From Hyparrhenia diplandra (Eukaryota; Streptophyta; Magnoliopsida; Poales; Poaceae), in NCBI GenBank assembly GCA_015847255.1, contig JADLZK010008591.1, forward strand, positions 232,575 through 296,574: a DNA stretch of 64,000 bases. Reading direction: 5' to 3'. A program made the position numbers and the translations under genes. The notes beneath the pieces are model-generated. The model was not told where the DNA came from. It ran no database searches and was given only the letters and a program-made list of their open reading frames with translations. Below are positions 12,375-24,490 of the stretch, piece by piece. Within the stretch, counting starts at the first letter, position 1; every line of letters begins with the position of its first letter.

Positions 12375-12945
12375 TTAGCTGACGCCATCAAACTTGCTGC
12401 TCATCAGAGACAAGGTCGCGCTCGGCAGCACCCGGTTCACCTGAGGTTGCTCTGCATCCACAACAATCAATAATCAGTGATGATTCCTATTGCCATGGCG
12501 ATCCATATAATAAATAAATAGATAAAAGCATAATTACTCTTGACGGCCTCCAGCTCCGGCGGCGTGAGCCTCGCCGAGAACCCGCTCATGACGTTCCTGT
12601 AGTTGTATAGGATCGCCGCCTTCGCCTTCGCTTCACTGCATCAGAGATAGATCACGCATCATGGATCACGATGAGATCTCCATGCATTCCGACGATGCAT
12701 GTGCATTATTATTCAAACATCGACGGCGGTACGGTGCACGTACCTTCCGAGGGCGGCGGCGAGGATGCCGAGCTGGTACGCCTGGCAGTCGACGCCAGGG
12801 GGTGTGGGTTCACGTAGACGAGGTAGTTGCCGGCGAGATCAGCCGGCGCGGCGCTGGCCATGCCTCCGATGGCAGCGGCAGACGCCGTCACGACGGCGAG
12901 GACGACGAGGACGAGGGGTGCGGTGGACGCCGCCGAACGCTTCAT
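12375..12945 (-). CDS. Secreted I9 / subtilisin-propeptide-like inhibitor protein (one frameshift)
   Basis: Minus-strand exons are 12744-12945, 12538-12635 and 12375-12451, with GT/AG borders and stop TAA at 12375-12377. The protein would be about 125 residues after allowance for one missing base. It has an N-terminal signal peptide (MKRSAASTAPLVLVVLAVV) and then an inhibitor-I9 core: NYLVYVNP, YQLGILAAALGSEAKAK, ILYNYRNVMSGFSARLTPPE, VNRVLPSATL. Stand-alone proteins of this type in plants (such as Arabidopsis SPI-1) inhibit or assist subtilases in the apoplast or secretory path. The reading frame changes within exon 1 at the C-run at 12798-12808. The upstream frame then ends early, while the expected GVDCQAYQLG follows in another frame. 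Either the gene is broken or one base is missing from the homopolymer. It is convergent with CPSF100. Confidence 0.85.
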
Positions 12946-14278
12946 GGTAGGATGGTTGCGCGGTAGCTAGCTAGCTAGGTTCGGCCAGATCGTCGATAGA
13001 TCTCGGCGATGCCTGCGCGTGGTATAGTGGCGTTCGTGAGGACGGCAGGAAATGCCGCTGCTGCGCACTGCACGTCCTCCAAAAATAGGAACACCCCGAG
13101 ATAATATTCTGCCAAATTTTTTTAAAGATCTCAATGCAAACTGCTTCTTCTACTTTGGTGTGATTACATGCATACTCCCTTTATCTCAGTTCAAACTTCG
13201 TTGGGTTGGGAGCACAACACCACGTGCCAAGGCAAGTGACAAATTACCCTGCCACCCCTAGCATGCAGTCAGTTTTCTTTTTTTAGCCAGCAATTGTGTG
13301 GTGGGGAGGGAGAGAGAGAATAAGACGCATGCACAGCTATGAGTGGGAACCTAGTGGTTGTTGGGAACGACGTTTAAAACGGGACACAATATTATAGCTC
13401 TAGCAACGTTTAAACTGTGAGACGGAGGGAGTATGCTTATAAATTCACAAGTCTCTCATCTGTATTACAAGGAGAAAAACGAACTTATTTTAGATGCACA
13501 AAAAGGCACGTTTGGTTCATCAGCAGCATAAGAAAACGATTGAACGAACAATGCGGCTTAACCGGGGAATGGGCTGTTTAAAATCAGTTTAACTGGTTTG
13601 GACTTTGCTTTGGGCGGCCTTTGGTTGGGTGGAAGTGTGCCAAGAATACAAATAATTCGGTTTGATTTGGTTTCAATCGATAAATGATTTGGATCATTTT
13701 AGGTGAAACCCATGGGTGGGTGACAGGGTGACTAACAGTTCGAGACCCAGGCTACCGCCAGATCTCACCGCCACCGTGCAAGGATCCTATCATATATCTA
13801 GCTCTCTCATGGTCGTTCGATCGACAAAGGTAATTAAATTAATTAAACTATGCATAAGCATAAACCAAGTTACCTTTTTTTGAAAAAACTATTACTTCGT
13901 AATATTTATGTTATACTTGGAGTATATGACAAGTATCACTAATTTAATTCTAAAGTATTTTTATAGTATAGAATAAATCTATTTGAAAACCACGGAAATG
14001 ACGGTGAGGTGTCCTGTCCGGTCACCTGCCACTGCCAGCGCGAAACCGAGAACTGCGTGCGAACAAACAAACGGAAGGTGAAAAAAAAAAAAAAAAGAGA
14101 TGAGAGCAACTTGAACCGGAGCGAGTTGGTCGTCGGTCAGTCCACTCCACCACGCCCACTCCTCCCACCTCTCCAGGTCTCCCCGCGCCAACGACCACAG
14201 CCCACCACCGAGCACCGATCAATTCGCTGCTCCTCCGCCAGAAGCCCGATCGAGGCGGAGCTGTCCACGGCAGCGAGC
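12946..14278. other. Spacer with a Stowaway MITE and SCAMP 5' leader
   Basis: This holds the upstream region of the minus-strand I9 gene, a MITE (listed separately), AT-rich spacer and the SCAMP leader. The leader has an A15 tract near 14081-14095 and a GC-rich end. No other gene is seen. Confidence 0.5.
13175..13431. mobile_element. Stowaway-type MITE
   Basis: The left end is CTCCCTTTATCTCAGTTCAA and the right end is the inverted partner tgtgagacggagggag, both flanked by TA. This is the Stowaway signature (Tc1/mariner-derived, TA target). It is about 257 bp long. Confidence 0.85.
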
Positions 14279-17200
14279 ATGCACCACGATCCCAACCCCT
14301 TCGACGAGGGCGGCGCCGACGAGAACCCCTTCTCGGTAACCCCTCTTCTCTTCCCTTCTCTGCTCTCTCCTCCTCCAGTCCCCCAACCAGCCAACCGACA
14401 CACACATTCTGCGAAGATTTGGCTCGGGGGTCCCGGCAGATCTCGTACGAGAGAGATCTCGGGCTTCAAATTTCTGGAGCGTGCTAATGAGGTGCTGATT
14501 TGGAGCTGTGCAGAATGGAGGCGGAGGAGCGCGTGGCGGAGGCGTCAAGTCGCAGTACGGGTTCCGGCCCGCGGAGCCCGCGGGGTTCGGCGGCGGCGGC
14601 GGCAGGGGCGATGCGACCGTCGACATCCCCCTCGACACCATGAACGTAAGCGAGGCTCCTGCTCCTTCTCTTTAGGAAACATCCTCGTTGCTTGCTTAGT
14701 GATCGAGGGAGCGACGGAGCGTGCGTGGTAATGTGGCTCTGTTTTGGGATGCAGGATTCGAAGGGCAAGGCCAAGGAGCTGTCTCAGTGGGAGTCAGATC
14801 TCAGGAGGCGAGAGTCGGTACGCGTGCTTGCTTTGCTGTTCCCTTGGATTCTCACTATTAATTTATTCATTCATGCTGTTCCCTTGGAGTAGACGTTGAC
14901 TGAATATTCTATTTTTTGCTGCAATTTCTGGGGGCCAAGGATATCAGGAGGAGAGAGGAAGCTCTCAAGAGCGGTATGCTTCCGATTTCTATGCAAATTG
15001 AACTTATCTAGATGGTTGTCTTTTATGTTATCATAGAACAGTGAATATGGAGTATTGTGTTGTTGGCTTATTGTATCCTGGTGGTGTTGTAGCTGGGGTG
15101 CCCATGGAGGACAAGAACTGGCCGCCTTTCTTCCCAATCATCCACCATGATATTGCCAATGAGATACCAGCAAACGCTCAGAAGTTGCAGTATCTTGCGT
15201 TCGCTAGCTGGCTTGGTATAGTAGACATGCATTCCTGAATAGTTGAATTTCTGTATTTAGTGTTTTCAGGAATTTGCAGTTGTACTGTACTTACCATCTT
15301 ACAGAGGATGTTTATTTGTTGTAATGCTGTACAGGTATTGTGCTTTGTCTCTTTTGGAACTTTATTGCTGTCATAGTCTGTTGGATCAGAGGGGGAGGTA
15401 AGCTTAGCATTTCATTGTAGGCTTGTAGCTAGCTTGTACCCTTCATATCTTCTTTTTCTCCTTGCACCTCTGCATTTACTACTCTGATTGTACTTGACCT
15501 GTAGTTTAAGTACAGGCAAGTGCTAATTTTTATTGCACTGTTATGAATTAGCTCATCAGTCCTCTAAGTCTTGACTATTTTCATGCTTACAGATTCCAAA
15601 CTATTTTTCCTGGCTACCATCTATGGTATGCTTGGCATCCCTTTGTCCTACTTGATGTGGTATAGACCTCTATACCGAGCAATGAGGTATATGGCTATTG
15701 GTTGATTAATGCACACTAGTTCATAATGCTAACTTTATGTGTTTCATTTCCTCTCAGCTGAGCTTGCATAACATTTTAGTTAGGTGATAGAACATTATTA
15801 ATTATTGATATTGTGGTCCAACTGAAGTCAAGTAGGATACATGTTTTGGCAGATGTAAATGACTTGATAGACATGTTGCTTTATGTTTTCTGGCACTACC
15901 AGTATTTTTGTACTGATTCTCTGCCAACTTGTTTAACAGAACTGACAGTGCTTTCAGCTTTGGATGGTTTTTCCTTTGTTACCTGGTAATTTCTAGATCA
16001 AGACATGACTTCTGCATTCTTGATATTGAAATGCTATTTCTATGTATGTTATAAATCTGGTTTAGTTACTTTGTGTATCTTTGGTTGTGCACAGCTCCAC
16101 ATTGCCTTCTGCATATTTGCTGCTATTGCCCCTCCAGTTGTGTTCCGCGGAAAATCATTAACGTAAGCTTCCTTACAGATTGCATTGCACATTTATTGAG
16201 TAATTGGCTGTGTACATCCTCGGATGTAGAGGCCAGATGTTTTTGTACTCATCCATTATCTAAAAAACATTTATTGAGTAAAGAAATTTCATCATCTACC
16301 ATCCCTTGTATATAATCCCCACAGTATTTGTGTATTCTCAGTCTTACATAATACCAATTAGCAGCACCTACACAGCTGTGCTATTAAGTTTTGAGCTTTA
16401 TTTTGCTCTACTCTGAGGCCCTATTGAGTTTGGAATTTTTTTTTGTCAAAAGCAATTTTGTCTTACTCAGTTCGTTCTTGGTTTCTGTTTATTGATAAGC
16501 TGCTACAAATCCTGCCACTTGCATAGCTTCTGCTTAGTCTGTGAAAAGCTGAGGGACAAGCTGTCCCAACTGGCAAACATGGCGATGTCTATTATCTGCT
16601 TAATCTTTATATACCTTTCTTAATGCTTACTATTCAGATGGATTATCTGCCTCTGTACTTATGCAAGATTCATAATGTTTTTTTGGTTTGTCTATCTTGC
16701 TCTAAGAGAAATATACTTCGTTTGTCATCAGGGGCATACTGGCTGCAATTGACACCTTTTCTGATCATGCAATAGTTGGGGTGAGTACATCTAGAAACGT
16801 TTCTTTAATCCTTTTTCACCTCGTAGCTATAAAAATGAGCAACCGTACTTGTTTTCTTCAAGGAGCTTTATGCTCTTAGTCTGCAAAGGATTTTCATTAC
16901 AATTTTAGAAGGTAAAAAGTGCAAGAATCTGACACATAAATCATTCTTCCCCTTCAGATCTTTTACTTTGTCGGATTTGCCTTGTTTTGCTTGGAGACAC
17001 TTGTGAGCATATGGGTTCTTCAGGTATGTAGCCTATCCATTGTTTATGTTTGCCATTCTATTACATCCCTTCCCTCCTATGCATTTTCCTTTTATTTCTA
17101 AATTTTCATGGTATTAGGAAAATCCTTTATGTTATATCTTGGTACCTGTTGCACATGGGGTACATGGCTATCCACTGGTGATCATTTACAGTGATTTGTA

Positions 17201-17843
17201 TATGTTCTGTTTCTTATTATGCCCATTTGGGATTAATATAGTTACGGATGGAACAACTGGAAATGTTTAAATTTTAAACATTTAATCCTTCCAAATATCT
17301 CGCTGTTACCTGATAATCTTCTTAGAATAAGTATCCTTTTTATTATCTGTGACTACATTTATCTCCAGGCTTCTAGCTATCCAAATCTACGCATAGTTCT
17401 CAACAAAACGAAGTTCTCTTAAAATTAGGGTCCAATACAGTTAAAATTTCTAGATCTATGGATTTTTTAGTTTTTTTAAAAAAAATTTTGCATTTGCATT
17501 TTTAGATGGTTCATAAGTTCCAATAGCAGCTTTGTTTTTCATGTCAGTATGTCTATTTCCAGTCCTTGTCTTTGCAGTCTCTATGTTAATTTGTCTTCGT
17601 ATTTGTTTTAATAAGGGTATGTACAAGTGTACATAATTGAACACACACACATGTCTTAAAAAAAAGCTAGGAGTGGGCAAGGATGTCACACCAGGAATGA
17701 GTCATTGTGACTGATGTTGTCATTTTGTTTAAATTGTCAACATGTTTTTGAAGAACTTGGTTCATGTGATACCAACACTGGTTTGATCTTATTTTGTTTG
17801 GTGCATGCAGAAAGTATACATGTACTTCAGAGGGCACAAGTAG
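14279..17843 (+). CDS. Secretory carrier-associated membrane protein (SCAMP)
   Basis: SCAMPs are four-pass membrane proteins of the trans-Golgi/early endosome and plasma membrane that act in vesicle traffic. Twelve exons join cleanly into 275 residues: 14279-14335, 14514-14645, 14755-14817, 14940-14973, 15093-15215, 15335-15397, 15593-15686, 15940-15985, 16095-16162, 16732-16780, 16958-17023, 17811-17843. The cytosolic N-terminus has NPF motifs (PNPFDE, ENPFS), used for EH-domain binding in this family. A short coiled-coil-like stretch (SQWESDLRRRESDIRRREEA) and the conserved KNWPPFFPIIHHDI follow. Four membrane segments come next: ASWLGIVLCLFWNFIAVIV, LFFLATIYGMLGIPLSYLMW, FGWFFLCYLLHIAFCIFAAI and IFYFVGFALFCLETLVSIWV. 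The cytosolic tail is KVYMYFRGHK. The length is usual for plant SCAMPs. No coding damage is seen. Confidence 0.96.
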
Positions 17844-19622
17844 GCTATGGAAGCACTTGGAATAGTCCACCAAGTCCCATCTGATTGCTCTGTGGTTTTG
17901 TGCATACACATAAGTAAGTACATGTCAGTCATTGTATGTTATGACAATGTATATTTTTTCCTTTTTCCTTTAAAGTTTGTATGGCAGAGGGTATATACGA
18001 TTATATTGTAGTGTCGTTCGGGGCTGATCTGTTTAAAACCCAATTCTTTGCCCATATATACAAATTGCGCTTTGTGTGCATTTCTGTTTTCTACCAAGGC
18101 TGCACAGATTGATTGGTCTGTTGGTGCCTTAAACAAGAGCTACGGTTGTTGGAACCCAGGACAGTCAGTCAGCCATGCGTCCATCCTGGGTGCTGGCCTC
18201 CTGGTATCTCATTTGTGTGTTCTGTGACGTTGAACGAATCTCCTGGTCTTTCTTGGAGATTCAGCTTGTACTGAACTGCATGGATGAAGCTATTGCCTCC
18301 TCCTGGTTTATTTGTTATCATAGTATTGTGTGACTTTTTTTTTTTTTTCTGAGGGAAAGAGTATTGTGTGACCCCCTGGTAATATTCTGGCTTCACAGTT
18401 TGTGTGAGCAGCATGGATGAAACTGTTGCAACACAATCATCATCCCTGTCCACAGTGGAGACACGATCGTGTTACTTCTTTTATATATGGAAGGGTGTTA
18501 TGTGACGAACTGACAATGTAGCAAATATCGTTTCGGCTCATGAATCCAAACAAATGTCATTTAGAATCGATTTAATGCATTTCCGTCGATGCATATACAA
18601 CACAGATGCTTTGGGGTCGCATATTCAAAAGAAGAAAAAAGAGATAAAAAGAGAAATTCTCTCACAGGTCTAGGACATCAGGTGATGTGGACGCTGCCAA
18701 AGTGCTGGCCGTCGAGTGACGTACAATGGTGCACAGCATGTTACGGGGCAATCATCAGCAACATCCTCCAGCCACCCATCATTCCCTCATCTGCAACCAG
18801 CCATCCTTGCGCCGCCACGTGGAGAAACCATATCTAAATTCATGAAACCTCGACCAAGCTTTCCGCTTTCCCACGAGTGTCCGTGGCCATCACTAGTCAG
18901 GCATCAGCTAATCAGCAATGGGATAAAAAAAGCACAAGTAATGTGCAATGTCCAGAAATACAGACGAGTACGGAAATCTGAAATACGTAGTGTACGATGT
19001 ACGCCGCATTTAGCAGTTAGCAGACGAGCAATAAGCAAAATGTTTTCTGCATATAACTCGCTATTGCCATGGCATGTTAGAAGCATCAGCAGGAAGAATG
19101 GTAGTCATGAAAATACTGAAGCCTTTTATAAGCAAGAGAAAATAGTGTTCAAACGAGGAGTAGTGACAAAATTCACTCGCTGCGTATGAATGAATGAAAG
19201 CAGGAACTCAATACTGACAAAATACACTCGCTGCGAATTGAATTGAATGAATCAAAGGAAGAACTCAATACTGACAAAATACACTCGCTCCTGCGAATGG
19301 ATGAAAGGAAAATGAATGAAAGGAAGAACTCGATACTGACAAAATACAATGAAAGGAAGAACTCATTTTCAGCTCAGAATATAAGCTGCCCTTGATATTA
19401 TCAGGGAAAAGAAAAGAATGTGAAAAATAGGGACACCACATAATTGCCATCCTCATTTCGTCCTTATGTTCTTGTATGTAGGCTCGTAGCTCCACATCCA
19501 CCATCCATCCCGTTCTGCCTCGATCTCTTCTTCTCTTCAAGTCCCGGTCTCCGGCTTGGCCTGGCTTGGAGGGAAGAAGACAAGCTTAGCCAAGAAGAAC
19601 CAAACGCCGCCGGCACGCAGAG
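17844..19622. other. SCAMP 3' UTR, spacer and PRK upstream region
   Basis: The 3' UTR is followed by spacer with T-runs near 18338-18350. An imperfect repeat array (listed separately) lies at 19164-19372. About 250 bp of putative PRK promoter and leader follow, including a possible TATA-like gaatataag near 19377. No additional gene is supported. Confidence 0.5.
19164..19372. repeat. Imperfect tandem array upstream of PRK
   Basis: Four diverged copies begin with tgacaaaat at 19164, 19215, 19272 and 19337, with spacings of 51, 57 and 65 bp. Shared blocks are 'tgacaaaatacactcgctgc', 'gaatgaa..gaaaggaa' and 'gaactcaatac'. The last copy is truncated. The array ends about 250 bp before the PRK start codon. 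Confidence 0.9.
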
Positions 19623-21546
19623 ATGGCGATCTGCAGCGCGCACACTACCACCACCTCCCTGCACTCCCCATGCACGACCGTCTCGAACGCGGGCTTGAGA
19701 CAGAGGCAAGTCATTTTCTTCACCAGCAACAGGAGGAGCGGCGGCGGCAGAAGCAGGCACGGAAGCTTCCAGGTCTCATGCTCCGTGGACAAGCCGGTGG
19801 TGATTGGCCTGGCGGCGGACTCCGGGTGCGGCAAGAGCACCTTCATGCGCCGGCTCACCAGCGTCTTTGGCTTTGGTGGCGCCGCGGTGCCGCCCCAGGG
19901 GCGGGAACCCAGACTCCAACACGCTCATCAGTGACACCACCACAGTGATCTGCCTCGATGACTACCATTCCCTGGACAGAAACGGCAGGAAGGAGAAAGG
20001 TGTGACCGCCCTCGACCCAAGGGCCAACAACTTTGATCTCATGTATGAGCAGGTGAAGGCGATCAAAGATGGCCAGGCAGTCGAGAAGCCCATCTACAAC
20101 CATGTCACTGGCCTCCTCGACCCGCCGGAGCTTATCACGCCACCAAAGATTTTTGTCATTGAAGGTCTGCACCCAATGTAAGCTCGCTCACGTTCCATGC
20201 CCATGCTACTACACACATACCCCAATCAATTCTATCCATCACAGAAAGAATACTGTGTATGCTCTTCTGTTTCTTCACTGCATTTGATTAACACTGTAGT
20301 TGTCAGGTAAAAATGGCTACAATAAGCTTTCGATCCCCACAAAAAATCTAACAACTGGAAACAACAAATTGTTGTACATACAATCCATGACAACTAGTTA
20401 TATGCATGCTTATAAACCAGGTTCGATCAGCGTGTGAGGGACCTCTTAGATTTCAGTATCTACTTGGATATCAGTGATGAAGTTAAGTTTGCATGGAAAA
20501 TTCAGGTTAGCTGAGCACAAGTACTTTTATGTTTCTTGTTCCACATGAGCGTATCCATCTTTCTGCTGTTTTCTACTATCCTGCCTCTAAAATATTACCG
20601 GTACTTTGGCAGCGGGACATGGCAGAGCGTGGCCACAGCCTTGAAAGCATCCAGGCCAGTATAGAGGCCAGAAAACCAGATTTTGATGCTTATATTGGTA
20701 CGCCATTCTTCCAACTATGTTACATATAATCAGCATAGATTATTTTTTTCTCAATAAACCTAGCATATATATGCAGCAAAATGCCACATCAACCAATTAG
20801 TCAAATATATAGTCAACAAATGAAGGCATGTTAGATCTTACTACTTGCTTGCCACTTGGTGTCACAGATCCGCAGAAGCAGTATGCTGATGCTGTGATTG
20901 AAGTTCTGCCAACCCAGTTGATTCCTGGTGACAATGAAGGAAAGGTGCTGCGTGTGAAGCTCATCATGAAAGAAGGGGTGAAGTTCTTCAACCCAGTTTA
21001 TCTCTTTGATGAAGGATCGAGCATCAGCTGGGTGCCTTGTGGAAGAAAGCTCACATGCTCTTACCCTGGCATCAAATTTGCCTATGGCCCAGACACTTAC
21101 TTTGGAAACGAGGTAATCCATCTCTGTTTATTTGTCCTCTTCAATCCCTCATGCAAAGTTAGTTCTGTTACTTGGAATCGGAAGATAGCAACCGAGCTGG
21201 TAGTCTAAATTGCCTCTTTTAAGCTAGTGAACAAGAATTTGCTTGCTGACCTAAAGCTAGCTTTACAAAATCAGCATTTGCTTGATGTGTTCAGGTATCT
21301 GTTTTGGAGATGGATGGGCAATTTGACAAACTAGATGAGCTCACCTACGTGGAGAGCCATCTAAGCAACCTCTCAACCAAGTTCTACGGAGAGGTGACAC
21401 AACAAATGCTAAAGCATGCAGACTTCCCAGGAAGCAACAACGGGACAGGTCTCTTCCAGACCATCATTGGGCTGAAGATTAGGGATCTGTATGAACAGAT
21501 TATTGCTGAGAGGGCTGGTGTACCAGCGGAAGCAGCGAAAGTTTAA
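19623..21546 (+). CDS. PRK: Phosphoribulokinase, chloroplast (Calvin-Benson cycle), with one frameshift
   Basis: PRK phosphorylates ribulose 5-phosphate to ribulose 1,5-bisphosphate in the stroma. Exons are 19623-20177, 20421-20505, 20613-20697, 20868-21112 and 21295-21546, giving 406 residues once one surplus base in exon 1 is discounted. A Ser/Thr-rich transit peptide (MAICSAHTTTTSLHSPCTT...) precedes the mature part. The P-loop is GLAADSGCGKST. All four thioredoxin/CP12-linked cysteines are visible: one in the P-loop, one in VICLDDYHS, and the pair CGRKLTC. The C-terminus is AERAGVPAEAAKV. Reading from the ATG, the frame is lost at the G-run at 19898-19905: PPQGR..., where GGNPDSNTLIS is expected and is present one base off. 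The other splice phases are all correct. PRK is normally indispensable and low-copy, so a consensus error is as likely as a null allele. Confidence 0.93.
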
Positions 21547-22312
21547 TAAAGCATGCATTCAGATCTCCTAAAACTACAACTCTTGATCACGCTCAATGAG
21601 AACAACAACCTTCACATCTCTTGTAATTAGTTCGGATATATATATATATATATGGCAAGCTAGGAGAGGTAGAAGAAATGTCATTGCAGAAACTCAGGAA
21701 AAACACGTGCAATGGAATTTCTAGAAATCCCTCTCCTTGGGGGGCGGTCTTACGTCGCTTCTTCACGTATATCGTCTTCCATGCTTCATTGGAGAAAAAA
21801 TTAAAAAAAAAATTACTACTACTATCAAGTGAAGGATTTTGAATTCATATTTGTATTGTTGGTTATTTCTCTGTCCAGGAGCCAACATTCGTGCAAGAAC
21901 GAACAGTCATAACAAATTCATACACTAGAAATGTAATAAAAACGTTGGTTAAACTTCTCGTTTTATGGACAACTAGAGAGTAAATTCACAATAACTGGTG
22001 CAACGAGGAGCATTGATGTTCTAGCCATCCCATCCAATCACCATGTTCGCTTCAACTTATCAACCCGACTTATTAATCATATGGTACAATGTTTTCTCTT
22101 ACAACAAAACAACATCGGCGGTTTATCCATTGCAGCAGTCGAGCAGTCCCCTTGTGAATCTAGAATTGTGACAATGAAAGATTATGGCTAAAGCTTACAG
22201 AGTATTTCCGTTCAAAAAAGATCATGGTTATACCTTTGAGTTATTCTCCAAGACAGAAGTGGAGTAGAACATAATATGTTGAGAAAAACAACTAATGAAA
22301 AATCATTAGAAG
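21547..22312. other. PRK 3' UTR and AT-rich spacer
   Basis: A short TA microsatellite lies at 21638-21653. No gene or clear element is seen in the rest. Confidence 0.5.
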
Positions 22313-22596
22313 CATCAGGCGGTAGCAAAGACCATTGGTTGGGGGCTCCCACCCGGGGTTCAAATCTTGAGTGCGACATATTATCTTTAGATTTATTTAG
22401 GATTTTTCCAGCCTTTGTGCATTAAGTGGTAGGCGGCGTCTTTGTCGACGGAGAGGTGACCGTGAACTTCAAGATTTGTCGGCTCGGTCCTTGAAGGTGC
22501 TTATAGGGGTAGGGTTTTGCGACGCGTGTGTTCATAAGGATAAGCGTGCGACGCGTGCGTGTTGGCGTCGCGTTGTATGGTGTAATTAAAAAAAAA
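22313..22596 (+). mobile_element. tRNA-derived SINE (Au-like)
   Basis: Box B (ggttcaaatc, 22358-22367) lies downstream of a box A-like ggtagcaaagacca. The body contains blocks typical of the grass/angiosperm Au SINE: gaggtgaccgtga, gtcggctcggtc, aggtgcttataggggtaggg and 'gtgttcataaggataagcgtg'. It ends at an A-run (22588-22596). The target duplication is not clear, so the edges are approximate. Confidence 0.75.
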
Positions 22597-22870
22597 CAAT
22601 ATGGTTTCAGCATCACACACAAAAACAGTAAAAGCATCTACAACAATCAATACATCGTCATCGCTTGTTCTACTTTGATATATATATATAAGAATGTATA
22701 AGTACCGTTCTGAACACAGATAATCAAAAGATGAGCCGTGGGTAAGCCATATCTACGATGGCCATGTGCCCGTTGCTCTTCTGGCCAACACAGAGCTCCC
22801 TGAGAGCACCTCCCACCCCACTGAGTGAATGATCCCCAGGTCTGAAATGGATGCACCGTATGAATGAAAT
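22597..22870 (-). pseudogene. Detached 3' end of an F-box gene
   Basis: This segment is collinear with the 3' end and 3' UTR of the F-box pseudogene at 40580-40810, on the same strand. Shared blocks include tcacacacaaaaacagtaaa / tcacacacgaaaaatgtaaa, gtgggtaagccatatctacg / gtgggtaaaccgatatctgc, gatggccatg and cacctcccaccc. The minus strand still encodes an HMAIVDMAYPRL-like tail comparable to RMAIADIGLPTP in the other copy. Nothing of the F-box or the central region is present, so it is a truncated duplicate. Confidence 0.72.
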
Positions 22871-24474
22871 GCGACGTGACTTTATAGAGCAACTAGTGAT
22901 TTGGCGCGCCCATGCGCGTACCCGCGATATTTAGTCGGCTGTGGTTTAGTTTAGTGCAAGAATATATGTATATTACAAAAGGCATAACAAATGATCGCAG
23001 ATTTTTAAACGAGGAGGCGGGTTGTCGAGAAATATGTTAGTTAAGCGAGCCTAATCTGGCCCGAGTTCGATAGGACACCACACATGTAATGTTCAGGGCG
23101 TTAATGGAGATGCCGATTGCGATCCGACTGCTGTGTCTTTGTTGAGATCATTTTGTTGTAATTTGCACCCTCAGGATGACAAATAGAGTACATAAGCTTT
23201 ACTAAGGCGGGATGCGAGATGTTCAAATAGTGCGGTAATATCACGCATAGCATCGATTCTTGATAGACCAAGGAGGCATAGTATAGCATACCATACATAG
23301 TACATGCCATGAGAAGCACATGATCAGCTATATCTCTAAGGAAAGTGGTAGCTGCTTTTTGAGTTTGCTCACAGTAATTAAGTTTTGAGCTTGGATATGA
23401 CAAACCATCAGCACCAGACACACATAGCTGTGAGCCAGGGGAAGAACCTGTTTTTAAATCATCAAAATAAGCCTCTTCAAAAAAATCATCAAAATACAGG
23501 TCAATTTCTGCTATGATCTTTGGGAATTATGGTCTAAAATTATGTAGGTGCACATAGTAATTTTACTTTTCTAAAAAATCTAAATTATTTTAATTCAGAT
23601 TTAAGATACAATGTAAACTATAATTCATGATGTTGGATAGGGGATGTCCTAACTTGGTACTGTTTGTTTTTTAGCGATTAGGATGCCTATGTGATAATAA
23701 GTTGGACATATATTTTGCGGCTGAGAGGCGTGTAATGAACCCAAAAAGGCACTTCAAGAGGTTAGGGAAGTCAGGGTGCGAGAAAACCAATAAAACGATA
23801 TTAGCACAACAGTTTCACTTAGATTAAGCATTAGAATTTGGTAGGTCAGAACATGAGAAAACTTGTCCTTCCTTTCCAATAGTTCCATTCAATACATGAT
23901 TCAAATAAAGCATAAGATGGAAAATTAGCTTGATTTCATAATTGCAAATTTGATAGTGTGAACTACTTACAAACATTTTTTTTTTTTTGTAGTGTAAAAT
24001 AAATAGATGGCAAACATTATGGTTAAAAATTTTTACGAATTCCTTCATATGCAACCCAAGCCTTCAAAACCCCCAGTTCAACTACAACAATAGCAAGGAA
24101 GAGTTTGAACTATCACCTGCATCTAAAACAAAGAGACTTAGAACATGCATGGCATAGCCATAACTGGTGGTCATACAACCAAGTTTATGCGCCCAATGTG
24201 CAAGGTGGCCATTTTAACCAATCTCAAATATATATTTTAACTAATCATGAGGCCTATAGAATGGAAACTTGAAATATTTAAGTGCAAGATATACCTGTTT
24301 GTAGAATGGAACCTTGAAATAATTTCATTGGTAAAATCCAAGATTGAACTCTACTGCCAAGCATGGATTTGGCGGTACAATTTGAGCATTTTTTTAATCC
24401 AACTATTTACAGTTCAGAACATTTATCTAGCATAGCGCTGGCGATTTGCTTTTGGCTTTTCAAAGCATTTACTA
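22871..24474. other. AT-rich spacer
   Basis: I see no gene, tRNA or clear element in this stretch. It ends at the 5' target duplication of the large LINE. Confidence 0.5.
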
Positions 24475-24490
24475 TCTAATGGCATTCCAA
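24475..24490. repeat. Left target-site duplication of LINE
   Basis: tctaatggcattccaa is repeated exactly at 30067-30082 after the poly(A) tail. Confidence 0.95.

Noticed and set aside
14022..14774. Minus-strand frames across the SCAMP leader and first exons
   Set aside because: They are opposite well-supported SCAMP exons with correct splice sites.
19164..19372. Possible CRISPR-like array upstream of PRK
   Set aside because: Units diverge along their whole length and spacers are not unique; it is an ordinary imperfect tandem repeat.
22358..22367. Possible tRNA gene from a B-box
   Set aside because: No cloverleaf forms; the B-box belongs to a SINE body.
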